Origin: Prochlorococcus sp. AG-436-M02
GTDB lineage: Bacteria; Cyanobacteriota; Cyanobacteriia; PCC-6307; Cyanobiaceae
Direction: 5' to 3'
Assembly (NCBI GenBank): GCA_003212515.1
Contig: QCPL01000003.1
Location: forward strand, 53,252-117,251
DNA: 64,000 nucleotides
Shown here: piece after piece, positions 29,252-39,866 of the stretch
Numbering within the stretch: position 1 is the stretch's first letter
Layout: every line of letters starts with the position of its first letter
Translations under genes and position numbers: made by a program
Notes under the pieces: generated by a model
The model's input: the letters and a program-made list of their open reading frames with translations, nothing else
Database searches by the model: none
What the model was told of the DNA's origin: nothing

Positions 29252-30412
29252 TTATATATTTGTCTCTAAAACTGTGTAATCTTTTATTGCAGTAATCATT
29301 TTCTGATTAGCTGCTGGAAAAGGATAATTATTTAATTCACTTGGATGAACCCATTTAATCTGTACACTTTCCAAGGGTTTTGGAATGCCAGAAATTAACT
29401 GGCAAATATAAACAATAAAATGAAGCTTCTTATGGGAGTAAGAATGATCAAATTCCAACAATTTCTTCTGAACCTTAACCTTAACTCCTAATTCCTCAAA
29501 CAGTTCGCGCACAACTGTAAATTCAATAGATTCACCTTTCTCTTGCTTCCCTCCAGGAAACTCCCACATTCCTGACATCGTTTGATCACTTTTCCTTTGA
29601 TCAATAAGAACTTCCCCAAAAGCGTTAAAAACTAAACCTATAGCAATAACTGAGTGAGGCAACACTTTACTAGAACCCTTAATGGGGACTTTAGTGGGAT
29701 CTCCTTGATCATAAGCAAAGCAATACTTTTGCAATGGACAACAAAAACATTTCGGCTTCTTGAAAGTACAAATTGTTGCACCTAGATCCATAAGTGCCTG
29801 ATTAAAGTCTCTAGGGAAATCTCGATCCAAAAAAGAATCACTTACTGTCCACAATCTTTTTAAATCTTTAGAAAAATTTTCTTGGCTCCCAATTAATCTT
29901 GTAAGAATCCGCTTAACATTTCCATCCAATAAAGCTTCAGGAAGATTAAATGCAGAAGAGATGATGCTTGCTGCAGTAGTTCTACCAATTCCTGGGAAAG
30001 CAATCCAAATGTCTAAATCCTGAGGCCAAGATTCTGGGTCGGCATGATCAGAATCTCCTAAGATTTTTACCAACTCTTGAGAAGTTTTATGAATCCTTTT
30101 TGCTCGTGAATAATAACCTAGCCCCTGCCAAACCAATAAAATGTCTTGATCTATAGCATTAGATAAATCAAGCACAGTTGGGAAATTTTTCATCCAATTT
30201 TTCCAATAAGGCAATACAACCTTTAATTGAGTTTGCTGAAGCATTACTTCAGCAACCAAAATTGGATAAACTGGTAGTTTATCTAGCTGTTTTGGAATGC
30301 TTCCATCTGGTTTAACCTTCCAAGGTATCCACTTTCGTCCGTGAAATGAATACCATCTCAACAGTGCGCCTCTCATTTCTTCTATTTTTGCAATACCCCC
30401 AAGAACTGTCAT
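29252..30412 (-). CDS. mutY: Adenine DNA glycosylase MutY
   Basis: Removes adenine mispaired with 8-oxoguanine. The catalytic helix-hairpin-helix domain has VAEVMLQQTQLKVVLPYW with the catalytic Glu, and AFPGIGRTTAASIIS. A [4Fe-4S] loop follows, CTFKKPKCFCCPLQKYC. The C-terminal NUDIX-like domain (about 260-385) has GGKQEKGESIEFTVVRELFEELGV, the classical Nudix box, used to recognise 8-oxoG. The open frame reaches 30445 (397 residues) but would overlap the divergent hydrolase start; the ATG at 30412 (386 residues) avoids that, and one at 30376 is also possible. Confidence 0.93.
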   Translation of the reverse strand: MTVLGGIAKIEEMRGALLRWYSFHGRKWIPWKVKPDGSIPKQLDKLPVYPILVAEVMLQQTQLKVVLPYWKNWMKNFPTVLDLSNAIDQDILLVWQGLGYYSRAKRIHKTSQELVKILGDSDHADPESWPQDLDIWIAFPGIGRTTAASIISSAFNLPEALLDGNVKRILTRLIGSQENFSKDLKRLWTVSDSFLDRDFPRDFNQALMDLGATICTFKKPKCFCCPLQKYCFAYDQGDPTKVPIKGSSKVLPHSVIAIGLVFNAFGEVLIDQRKSDQTMSGMWEFPGGKQEKGESIEFTVVRELFEELGVKVKVQKKLLEFDHSYSHKKLHFIVYICQLISGIPKPLESVQIKWVHPSELNNYPFPAANQKMITAIKDYTVLETNI

Positions 30413-30424
30413 GGACTCAAAATT

Positions 30425-31336
30425 TTGACTAATCTGAATAAGCATATTTTCAACTGGAATGGATTAGAAGTTGCCTGGAACAAAAAGGGAACATTAAGCA
30501 ATAAGCCGGTTAAAACATTATTAATTCACGGTTTTGGAGCCAATAAAGATCACTGGCGTCATAATCAAAGTATTCTTGGTACTTTTAACGAATCTTATGC
30601 AATAGATTTAATTGGCTTTGGAGAAAGCAGTCAACCAAATTCATGTATTAAAGGCGAAAAAAAATGCTCAGAAAACTTCTGCTATAACTTCGAAAATTGG
30701 AGCAACCAAATTGCAGACTTCACAAAATTAATAATCAAACAGCCCGTAATTTTAATAGGAAATTCGATTGGAGGCGTAATTGCACTAAGGGCAGCAAAAA
30801 TTCTTGGTTCGAATTGCGAAGGAGTTATTTTAATAAATTGTGCTCAAAGATTAATGGATGACAAACAACTAAAAAATCAAGCAATCTTTCAGAAAAAGAT
30901 GCGCCCTCTCCTCAAATTTATTACTAGCAAAAGATGGTTAAGCAAAAACCTATTTAAAAATGCTGCTAAGCCTGCTTTTATCAAAAAAGTTCTTCAACAA
31001 GCTTATCCAAGTGGCTCGAATATAGATGAAGAATTAATTGATTTGCTTTATAAGCCAACCAAGGGATTAGGAGCTCCAGAAGCTTTCCACGGATTCATAA
31101 ATATCTTCAATGACTATTTAGCTCCTGATCTAATGAAAGAGCTTGATATACCTGTGGATATGATTTGGGGACAAAAAGATCCTTGGGAGCCAGTTTCTGA
31201 GGCAAAACATTGGTTCTCTACTATTAAATGTATTCGCTCGTTGCACATAATCCCTAACTCAGGTCATTGTCCTCACGATGAAAGTCCTGAACTAGTTAAT
31301 CCTCTTTTGTTAAAACTAATTCAGGAGGCTACATAA
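30425..31336 (+). CDS. Alpha/beta hydrolase
   Basis: 303-residue hydrolase with the alpha/beta fold. The oxyanion motif is LLIHGFGANKDHWRHN (about 33-48), the nucleophile elbow is ILIGNSIGGVIALR (Ser near 115), an acid-containing strand is VDMIWGQKDPWEP, and the His is in IIPNSGHCPHDESPE. It lacks a signal peptide. Sequence does not allow a substrate call; similar cyanobacterial proteins are grouped with chlorophyll-type or haloalkane-type hydrolases. Its 3' end overlaps the convergent sigma factor gene by 16 bases, and its 5' end is 12 bases from mutY. Confidence 0.88.
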   Translation: MTNLNKHIFNWNGLEVAWNKKGTLSNKPVKTLLIHGFGANKDHWRHNQSILGTFNESYAIDLIGFGESSQPNSCIKGEKKCSENFCYNFENWSNQIADFTKLIIKQPVILIGNSIGGVIALRAAKILGSNCEGVILINCAQRLMDDKQLKNQAIFQKKMRPLLKFITSKRWLSKNLFKNAAKPAFIKKVLQQAYPSGSNIDEELIDLLYKPTKGLGAPEAFHGFINIFNDYLAPDLMKELDIPVDMIWGQKDPWEPVSEAKHWFSTIKCIRSLHIIPNSGHCPHDESPELVNPLLLKLIQEAT

Positions 31337-32361
31337 GCTTCTATAGCATTACCAAATTTTCTAAGTCCTTTGAGACCATCTCGTTCAAGATTTCTTACTC
31401 TATCTCTACTAATACCCAAAATTCTCCCAATCCCTGTCAATGTCATTGGCTCTTCACCATTAATTCCATAACGCATTCTTAAAACTCGATTTTGTAGTTG
31501 AGGTAACTTTTGCATAAGAACCTCTAGATCTCCTTTCATGCAATCTATTTCAATCTTTTGATTTGGCAAATCACTTTCTGAGGAAAGTAAGTCCAATAAA
31601 ACTGTATCTTCACCATCTCCTATTCTTGATTCCAAGCTAACAGGTTGACTAGCTCTAAACATTAATTCCTTAACTTCTTCAATTGGAATATCTAGATAAC
31701 TCGCAAGTTCTTGCATAGTTGGAGTTCGCTCTAGCTGCTGACTAAGTTCTCTTTGTCCTTTCTTCAATTTGTTGAGCACCTCAGTGATATGAATTGGCAA
31801 ACGAATTACTCTGCTTTTTTCAGCAATAGCTCTAGTTATTCCCTGCCGAATCCACCAATATGCATAAGTTGAAAATTTATATCCTCTTGCTGGATCAAAT
31901 TTTTCAACGCCTCTAACAAGTCCAATTGTTCCTTCTTGAATTAAATCAAGAAGTTCCATATTCCTCTTTGTGTATTTTTTAGCAACACTTACTACCAATC
32001 GCAAATTAGCTGCAACCATTCTCTCTTTTGCTCGATTACCTCTGCGAAATGCCTTTAATAAATCCTCAAGCATTATTCCCGCCTCAGAAGCCAACTCTTC
32101 TTTAGAAGGTTTTTCACCATTAGCACTTTCCAACTCCTTTTCCAACTTTTCAAGTGACATCAATTCTTGAACTTGACGACCTAATGTAATTTCCTGCTCA
32201 TTAGTCAGAAGAGGTACTCTCCCAATATCTCTAAGATAAGAACGCACTAAATCAACTTCAGCTAGGGGTTTTTTGACTTGAGCAACCACAGAAGGTTGAT
32301 TGGATGTAATTTGGGAACTTGTCACGATGACAACTCTATTGAGTTTTGTAAAGAATATCAT
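31321..32361 (-). CDS. RNA polymerase sigma factor, group 2 sigma-70 family
   Basis: Alternative sigma factor of 346 residues. Region 1.2 reads DLVRSYLRDIGRVPLLT, region 2 has NLRLVVSVAKKYTKRNMELLDLIQEGTIGLVRGVEKFDPARGYKFSTYAYWWIRQGITRAI in segments, and region 4.2 has LTGIGRILGISRDRVRNLERDGLKGLRK. It is a group 2 type because region 1.1 and the non-conserved insert are absent. Prochlorococcus keeps several such factors for light, stress and diel control; which one this is cannot be told. The first 25 residues before SNQPSVV may be non-coding; a GTG at about 32325 is an alternative start. Confidence 0.93.
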   Translation of the reverse strand: MIFFTKLNRVVIVTSSQITSNQPSVVAQVKKPLAEVDLVRSYLRDIGRVPLLTNEQEITLGRQVQELMSLEKLEKELESANGEKPSKEELASEAGIMLEDLLKAFRRGNRAKERMVAANLRLVVSVAKKYTKRNMELLDLIQEGTIGLVRGVEKFDPARGYKFSTYAYWWIRQGITRAIAEKSRVIRLPIHITEVLNKLKKGQRELSQQLERTPTMQELASYLDIPIEEVKELMFRASQPVSLESRIGDGEDTVLLDLLSSESDLPNQKIEIDCMKGDLEVLMQKLPQLQNRVLRMRYGINGEEPMTLTGIGRILGISRDRVRNLERDGLKGLRKFGNAIEAYVAS

Positions 32362-32434
32362 TAAGAACTGTAAACTTCAAAAAGTTTTCATGGATTTTCT
32401 TTTTTTAGGTCTAAATACCTAGTCCAATCGGTCT

Positions 32435-33847
32435 TTATTTGGCAATATTTGCGAGAAGCCAAGATGCAGTGCTCAAGTAAATCCAAACTCCTGCTACATC
32501 TGTTGCTGTAGTAATAAAAGGTGCTGACATTAAGGCTGGATCTAAACCCATCCTGTGAAATAACAAGGGCAAAGAAGCTCCAGCGGTTGCCGCCAATGTT
32601 GTTATGGCAACAAGACTAATTCCAACAGCAGCTGCAATCAAAGGTCCTTCTCCTTGCCACCATGCAAATGGAACTACAAATAAAAGCATTAATAAGCCAA
32701 GTAATGCCCCTGCAATAGATTCACGTAATACAGCTTTTAATAAGCCCAAAGTTTGTATTCTTTGAGTGCTTAAACCTCTAATAACAACAGTAGAGCTTTG
32801 AGCCCCAACATTTCCTCCTGTGCCAATCAATAAAGGTATAAAAGCTGCCAATAAAACAACTTGTCTCAAGACTTCATCACTATTAGCAATAACCTTAGTG
32901 GTTAAACCATTAGCAAAAACTAAGACTATTAACCAAACCACTCTTCTTCTAGCAACTGCAAATAAATTGCTTTGAAAGTAATCATCTTCATCACCAGCCT
33001 GAACAGCACCTGCTGCATAAATATCACGAGTTGCCTCTTGCTCAATGACATCAATCACATCATCCACAGTCACTATTCCAACTAAACGTTTCTCTCTATC
33101 AACAACAGGTAAAGCTAAGAAATCATATCTCTGAATTGCCCTAGCAACCTCCTCTTGATCAGTATCAGTACGTACATTCACCACCTCCCTAGTCATTACG
33201 TCACCAATTTTAGTTTGTGGATCAGCGGTAACTAAATCTCTTAAAGAAAGAATTCCTGTCAAATGTCTCTCTCTGTCGGTAACGTAAAGGCTATAAATAG
33301 TTTCTGTATAAGGAGCTTGCCGCCTAACAATATTTAGAGCATCAACAGCAGTATGAAATTCCTTTAGATCAATAAATTCATTTGTCATTAATCTACCTGC
33401 AGTCTCAACCTCATATCCCAACATTTGTGCAGTCACTCTTCTTTCTTCAGGGCTAAGCTCTGCAAGCAATCTTCGAACTACTTTTGCTGGCAATTCATCA
33501 AATAATCGCACCCTGTCATCAGGCGACATTCGTTCGACTAATTCAAGTACTTCTCCGGATCGCAGTCGGTCAAGAAGACTCTGCTGAACAGCTGGCTCAA
33601 GATATTCATATACTTCTATAGCTTCATTCTTGCTTAATAACCTAAAAGCCAAGGCTTGCAAAATCAACGGCAAGTTTCCTATTGCATCTGCAATATCGAC
33701 TGGCTGAACTGGCTCAAGCAAAGTCTTAACACCGTCATAATTGCCAGCAGCCAACATGGCTTCTAGTTGCTGAGTTACAACCTCTGCAACTAGAGGACCA
33801 TTTACCGATGAGTCAACATCAAGAGATACACCTTTCCCTTCAGTCAT
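32435..33847 (-). CDS. mgtE: Magnesium transporter MgtE
   Basis: Mg2+ channel gated by cytoplasmic Mg2+ sensing. 470 residues in the usual order: superhelical N domain (about 30-130, LLSKNEAIEVYEYLEP), two CBS domains (about 140-265, MTREVVNVRTDTDQEEVARAIQ and LPVVDREKRLVGIVTVDDVIDVIEQE), then five transmembrane helices with GTGGNVGAQSSTVVIRGLS (about 340-360), the pore-lining signature. Start is ATG. It has the same strand as the sigma factor but a 73-base gap. Confidence 0.95.
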   Translation of the reverse strand: MTEGKGVSLDVDSSVNGPLVAEVVTQQLEAMLAAGNYDGVKTLLEPVQPVDIADAIGNLPLILQALAFRLLSKNEAIEVYEYLEPAVQQSLLDRLRSGEVLELVERMSPDDRVRLFDELPAKVVRRLLAELSPEERRVTAQMLGYEVETAGRLMTNEFIDLKEFHTAVDALNIVRRQAPYTETIYSLYVTDRERHLTGILSLRDLVTADPQTKIGDVMTREVVNVRTDTDQEEVARAIQRYDFLALPVVDREKRLVGIVTVDDVIDVIEQEATRDIYAAGAVQAGDEDDYFQSNLFAVARRRVVWLIVLVFANGLTTKVIANSDEVLRQVVLLAAFIPLLIGTGGNVGAQSSTVVIRGLSTQRIQTLGLLKAVLRESIAGALLGLLMLLFVVPFAWWQGEGPLIAAAVGISLVAITTLAATAGASLPLLFHRMGLDPALMSAPFITTATDVAGVWIYLSTASWLLANIAK

Positions 33848-33879
33848 TGGCGCACAAAAAGGGCTTAAACATCCTATGT

Positions 33880-34239
33880 CTATAGAGACAAAAATAATTG
33901 TTTAATTGTCCTTCCAAGCAAAAAACCTAACGTTAATGACAAAAATCCAAACATCAAAGTTGAAGCAATCAATAAACTAGCTTGAAAAAAGAAGCCGCCT
34001 CTAATCAGAGCGAAGACATCCATCATCCAACCACTAAATGTAGTTAAGGAACCACAAAAACCTATAAGCAAGAAAAGTTGAGCAGGAGAATTTAATTTCA
34101 ACCCAGCAATACAACCCATAATAAATACTCCTAAGATATTTACAAGAAAAGAACTATTCAATTGAGAGCGCAATAAAGCACCTGGAATTGCAGCTGAAGA
34201 AACTAAAAATAATTGATTTTTAAAAGATATATCTTTCAA
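33880..34239 (-). CDS. crcB: Fluoride channel subunit, CrcB/FluC family (second of pair)
   Basis: Small four-helix membrane protein exporting fluoride as a dual-topology dimer. 119 residues. Motifs: IPGALLRSQL (arginine motif of helix 1), LVNILGVFIMG (conserved Asn of helix 2), GFCGSLTTFSGWMMDVFAL (Phe box of helix 3). In the Phe box the second phenylalanine position holds Trp or shifted residues (TFSGW rather than TFSTF), unlike its partner. It lies 6 bases downstream of the other copy, so the two are cotranscribed and probably form a heterodimer. Confidence 0.9.
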   Translation of the reverse strand: MKDISFKNQLFLVSSAAIPGALLRSQLNSSFLVNILGVFIMGCIAGLKLNSPAQLFLLIGFCGSLTTFSGWMMDVFALIRGGFFFQASLLIASTLMFGFLSLTLGFLLGRTIKQLFLSL

Positions 34240-34245
34240 AATATT

Positions 34246-34641
34246 TTATAAGTTTCCAAGACAATGGCCTAAAAAAGCAGAGAAAAGACCTAATGTAATA
34301 GATACAATAATCATGAATAAAAAATCAAAAAATCTATTCCTCAAATCAAAGGAATATAGCTCAAAAATAAAAGAAGAAAAAGTGCTAAAACTACCCAAGA
34401 AACCTACAGATATTAATAAATATAAGGATTGATTAACTGATAAAGAAACTATTTTCTGCTGAAGAGAAAGAAAAAGACCTAGAAGAAAAGTAGATATTAT
34501 ATTTACTATTAATACACCATTTAACTTAGAGTTTGTATATGAAGCAAATTTCTTAGAAAGTTGCACCCTTAATAGTGCGCCAGGTGCTGCTCCAACTGCA
34601 ATTAATAAAGAAGATCTATTATCTACCAAGAAATCCAACAT
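34246..34641 (-). CDS. crcB: Fluoride channel subunit, CrcB/FluC family (first of pair)
   Basis: 131 residues, the partner of the gene 6 bases downstream. Helix 1 motif APGALLRVQLSKKF, helix 2 LIVNIISTFLLGLF with the conserved Asn, helix 3 GFLGSFSTFSSFIFELY with an intact F-x-x-F Phe box. Paired crcB genes are a known arrangement in which the two proteins form an antiparallel heterodimer. The first 23 bases overlap the end of the gene at 34619-34963, suggesting coupled translation. Confidence 0.9.
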   Translation of the reverse strand: MLDFLVDNRSSLLIAVGAAPGALLRVQLSKKFASYTNSKLNGVLIVNIISTFLLGLFLSLQQKIVSLSVNQSLYLLISVGFLGSFSTFSSFIFELYSFDLRNRFFDFLFMIIVSITLGLFSAFLGHCLGNL

Positions 34642-34963
34642 TAATCCATCCTCGACTTGATTTCAAACATGGAGCTTCAAAAAGAGTATCATTAGGCACT
34701 TGTACTTGGAGCCAATGTGAACCATCTAGATTTTTCCAATGCCTAATTATTCTAAGAGTAGTACCTAGATTAATATTATTTTTTGATTCTACTGAAAGTG
34801 AAGGGAATGGATATAGAACACAAGCATCTCCAGCAAAGCAAATATCTGGATCTTTTCTATTTAAAGATACAATCTTTGTTTTAGTTGCCCCACCTGCAGG
34901 TAAGGCAATTGGAGCAACTAATGCAAGAGATAGCAGACAGCCCCAATGAAATAAATATTTCAT
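34619..34963 (-). CDS. Secreted SH3-like protein, unknown function
   Basis: 114 residues with a signal peptide (WGCLLSLALVAPIALPAGGA, likely cleaved after GGA near residue 25). The mature part has four cysteine positions (CFAGDACVLYPFPS, EAPCLKSS) and the pattern LGTTLRIIRHWKNLDGSHWLQVQVP ... RGWINVGFLGR, which resembles a bacterial SH3 domain such as those that bind peptidoglycan. It sits directly between gyrB (7 bases) and the fluoride-channel pair (overlap), so it may share transcription with gyrB. No assigned function. Confidence 0.75.
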   Translation of the reverse strand: MKYLFHWGCLLSLALVAPIALPAGGATKTKIVSLNRKDPDICFAGDACVLYPFPSLSVESKNNINLGTTLRIIRHWKNLDGSHWLQVQVPNDTLFEAPCLKSSRGWINVGFLGR

Positions 34964-34970
34964 ATTTTCT

Positions 34971-36977
<2,007 letters not shown>

Positions 36978-37117
36978 TTACAAAATTCATTTACCAAAAA
37001 CCTTAACCTGGCAATTTAAATTTACCACTGGTAACCAAGAAAGGCTTGAAAGAAATTGCTAACAAAACAAAAGTTCTTTCGAACCAGAAATTTTCCAGCT
37101 TCATCTAGAAAGTATTA

Positions 37118-38017
37118 ATGCAATCTCCTAAGCCAGTCGTAATTGTTTTACTTGGGCCAACAGCAAGTGGGAAAACTGATCTTGCTATTGAATTAGCTAA
37201 GAGAATGAAAGTAGGAATTCACAATGTTGATTCCAGGCAATTATATAAAGGGATGGATATAGGAACAGCCAAACCAAGTTTAGAACAACAAAAACAAATA
37301 AAACATTACCTACTTAATCTTAGGGAACCTGATGAACCAATAACATTACATGAATTCAAAAAGGAAGCAGAATGCAGCTTAAAAAAAACAATAGCAAATG
37401 AAAATATTGGGTTCCTAGTTGGGGGTAGCGGCCTCTATATAAAAGCATTAACAAGCGGACTATGTCCTCCAGCTGTACCTCCTCAAAGAAATTTACGAGA
37501 GGAGCTCAACAAAATTGGACAATTTGAATGTTATCAACTACTTGAAAAATGTGATCCAGAAGCTTGGGAAAAAATTGGTAAACGTGATTCAACTCGAACA
37601 ATAAGAGCACTTGAAGTGTTTTATTCCACAGGGAAAAGTATGAGTTCACTACAATCATCTAAACCTCCTGACTGGAACTTAATAGAACTAGGTCTAGACC
37701 CCATTAACCTAAATGAAAGAATTGCAATTAGAACACAAAACTTATTTGACAATGGTCTAATTGAAGAAACTAATCAACTCATTAAGAAATATGGTGAAGA
37801 AATATCTTTACTACAGACAATTGGTTATAAGGAGTCACTTGGAGTAATTCACGGGCATTATTCATTACAGGAAGCAATCGAATCTACAACGCAAAGAACC
37901 AATAAATTTGCAAAAAAACAAAGGACTTGGTTTAGAAGGCAACATAGTCCAAAATGGCTAAATGAAAAAAACTCTCTAGACGAAGCTCTCTGTTTGATCC
38001 AAAACGTTATAGGGTGA
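37118..38017 (+). CDS. miaA: tRNA dimethylallyltransferase MiaA
   Basis: Adds the isopentenyl group to A37 of tRNAs reading UNN codons. 299 residues. P-loop VLLGPTASGKTDLAIELAKR at about 10-29, then HNVDSRQLYKGMDIGTAKPS, LVGGSGLYIKALTSGL and, near the end, the YKESLG and QRTNKFAKKQRTWFRRQ motifs that bind tRNA. It follows a 170-base gap after gyrB and is followed 63 bases later by infC. Confidence 0.96.
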   Translation: MQSPKPVVIVLLGPTASGKTDLAIELAKRMKVGIHNVDSRQLYKGMDIGTAKPSLEQQKQIKHYLLNLREPDEPITLHEFKKEAECSLKKTIANENIGFLVGGSGLYIKALTSGLCPPAVPPQRNLREELNKIGQFECYQLLEKCDPEAWEKIGKRDSTRTIRALEVFYSTGKSMSSLQSSKPPDWNLIELGLDPINLNERIAIRTQNLFDNGLIEETNQLIKKYGEEISLLQTIGYKESLGVIHGHYSLQEAIESTTQRTNKFAKKQRTWFRRQHSPKWLNEKNSLDEALCLIQNVIG

Positions 38018-38080
38018 AGGAAGTAGATATATACTTGGGCTATCCCAATTTAGTTCTGCTTTATAACCTCAACACACTGA

Positions 38081-38686
38081 ATGCCACCACGTCCCCGGTT
38101 TGATCGACGCGCTCCTGTAAGAGAGCTTCCAAACATTAATGAACGTATCAAATATCCCAAACTAAGGGTAGTTGATTCTGATGGAGCACAACTTGGAGTA
38201 ATTACTCGAGAAGAAGCATTAGAAGTAGCTCAAGATAGGGAGCTAGATCTTGTTTTAGTAAGTGAAAAAGCAGACCCTCCAGTTTGCAGAATTATGAATT
38301 ATGGGAAATTTAAATTTGAACAAGAAAAAAAAGCAAAAGAAGCTAAGAAAAAATCCCATCAAACGGAAGTAAAGGAAGTAAAAATGCGCTACAAAATTGA
38401 CCAACATGATTATCAAGTACGTATTGGACAAGCCACACGTTTTCTAAAAGCAGGAGACAAAGTTAAATGCACTGTCATTTTTAGAGGCAGAGAAATACAA
38501 CACACAAACCTGGCTGAATCATTGCTTGCTCGAATGGCAAAAGATCTAGAAGAGCAAGCAGAAATTCAACAGGCGGCAAAGCGAGAAGGAAGAAATATGA
38601 TTATGTTCTTAACTCCTCGAAAAACTCCTCTTTTAAAAAAGGAAAAAGAAATAAAGACGATTTCAAAAGCTGAAAGAACTATTTGA
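38081..38686 (+). CDS. infC: Translation initiation factor IF-3
   Basis: Controls start-codon and initiator tRNA selection on the 30S subunit. 201 residues. N-terminal domain [29 protein letters not shown], linker rich in lysine, C-terminal domain [42 protein letters not shown]. The start is a plain ATG rather than the rare AUU used for autoregulation in enterobacteria, so that loop should be absent. No clear Shine-Dalgarno. Ribosomal protein genes usually linked to it (rpmI, rplT) are not nearby. Confidence 0.96.
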   Translation: MPPRPRFDRRAPVRELPNINERIKYPKLRVVDSDGAQLGVITREEALEVAQDRELDLVLVSEKADPPVCRIMNYGKFKFEQEKKAKEAKKKSHQTEVKEVKMRYKIDQHDYQVRIGQATRFLKAGDKVKCTVIFRGREIQHTNLAESLLARMAKDLEEQAEIQQAAKREGRNMIMFLTPRKTPLLKKEKEIKTISKAERTI

Positions 38687-38858
38687 AGCATTGAGGAACA
38701 TCTTTCTCGTGCATAGAGTTTCAAAAATAATCTTTCATTAAAATCTTTTTTTTAAGAAAGAGATTCACCAACGTGTCACATAAGCTTGGGACAAACAAAC
38801 AATTGTCACCTAACTAAAAATTCTCTATTGTGGCCACATTGAAACCTGGCATAAAGGC

Positions 38859-39845
38859 GTGAAGTTCCATATCCAGCAGGAGAGTGATATCCCTGCCTCA
38901 ACTCAACTCTATAATCAGATCTGTTTTGCTATTGCAGCAAGACATTTCCCTCCAGGCCATCGTCTTCCAAGTACTCGCCAACTGGCAATGCAGACAGGAT
39001 TGCACAGAAATACAATAAGCAAGGTTTATCGCCAATTAGAAACTGATGGGGTAGTTGAAGCAATAGCAGGATCAGGAATTTATGTACGCGACCAGCAAAA
39101 AAAACGTGAGGCAGAAAGCCCTAACAACTTTAGAAAAAAAGAAATCACAGATTTAGATCACGAAGTGAGAAAAAGTGTTGATGAGCTCCTTAATGCTGGT
39201 TGTACTCTTCAACAAACAAGAGAATTATTTATTAAAGAGATTGATTGGAGGCTTAGATGCGGAGCAAGAGTCTTAGTAAGTACTCCTCGAGAAGATCTAG
39301 GTGCTTCAATGTTAATAGCAGAGGAACTGGAACCAAACCTTGATGTACCAGTAGAAGTAGTACCAATGGAAGAGCTTGAGGGAGTTTTAGAAAGCTCCAA
39401 TATTGGTACGGTAGTCACTAGTCGATATTTCCTACAACCACTAGAAGAAGTTGCGAAAAAACATCGTGTACGCGCAATTGCAGTTGATTTAAGTGATTTC
39501 AGAAAAGAGCTAACCATGCTTAAAGAATTACGCCCTGGTAGTTGTGTAGGGATAGTGAGTATTAGCCCAGGCATACTTAGAGCAGCTGAAGTTATATTGC
39601 ACAGCATGAGGGGCAACGAGTTATTACTTATGACTGCCAACCCTGATATAGGGAGTCGCTTACTAGCTCTCTTGAGAGCAGCTAATTATGTGTTATGTGA
39701 TAGTCCTAGCCTACCTTTAGTTGAACATACCCTAAGACAAAACCGCTCCCAACTAATTAGAATGCCTCAGGTTCATTGTGCTGAAAAGTACTTAAGCGAA
39801 TCTACCCTTGAGAGACTGCAAAAAGAAATCGGTCTACTTAAATAA
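38859..39845 (+). CDS. GntR-family transcriptional regulator
   Basis: 328 residues. The N-terminal winged helix (about 5-78) has ASTQLYNQICFAIAARHFPPGHRLPSTRQLAMQTGLHRNTISKVYRQLETDGVVEAIAGSGIYV in segments, the GntR helix-turn-helix pattern. The rest (about 95-328) is an effector-binding region unlike the common FadR, HutC or MocR modules; a Rossmann-like alternation is visible. Start is GTG at 38859 with AAAGG 3 bases upstream. It precedes cysE by 21 bases, so cysteine synthesis or another cysE-linked step may be its target. The lineage is widespread in picocyanobacteria. Confidence 0.87.
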   Translation: MKFHIQQESDIPASTQLYNQICFAIAARHFPPGHRLPSTRQLAMQTGLHRNTISKVYRQLETDGVVEAIAGSGIYVRDQQKKREAESPNNFRKKEITDLDHEVRKSVDELLNAGCTLQQTRELFIKEIDWRLRCGARVLVSTPREDLGASMLIAEELEPNLDVPVEVVPMEELEGVLESSNIGTVVTSRYFLQPLEEVAKKHRVRAIAVDLSDFRKELTMLKELRPGSCVGIVSISPGILRAAEVILHSMRGNELLLMTANPDIGSRLLALLRAANYVLCDSPSLPLVEHTLRQNRSQLIRMPQVHCAEKYLSESTLERLQKEIGLLK

Positions 39846-39866
39846 CTCATTTATTCCTCTGAGCAA

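Noticed and set aside
38728..38766. AATCTTTC/GAAAGAGATT hairpin with poly-T between infC and the GntR gene
   Set aside because: Pairing needs a bulge and the T-run is in the loop rather than after the stem, so I do not call a terminator.
39209..39640. 143-residue frame antisense to the GntR regulator
   Set aside because: Shadow of a clear gene on the opposite strand; serine/leucine-rich composition typical of antisense reading.
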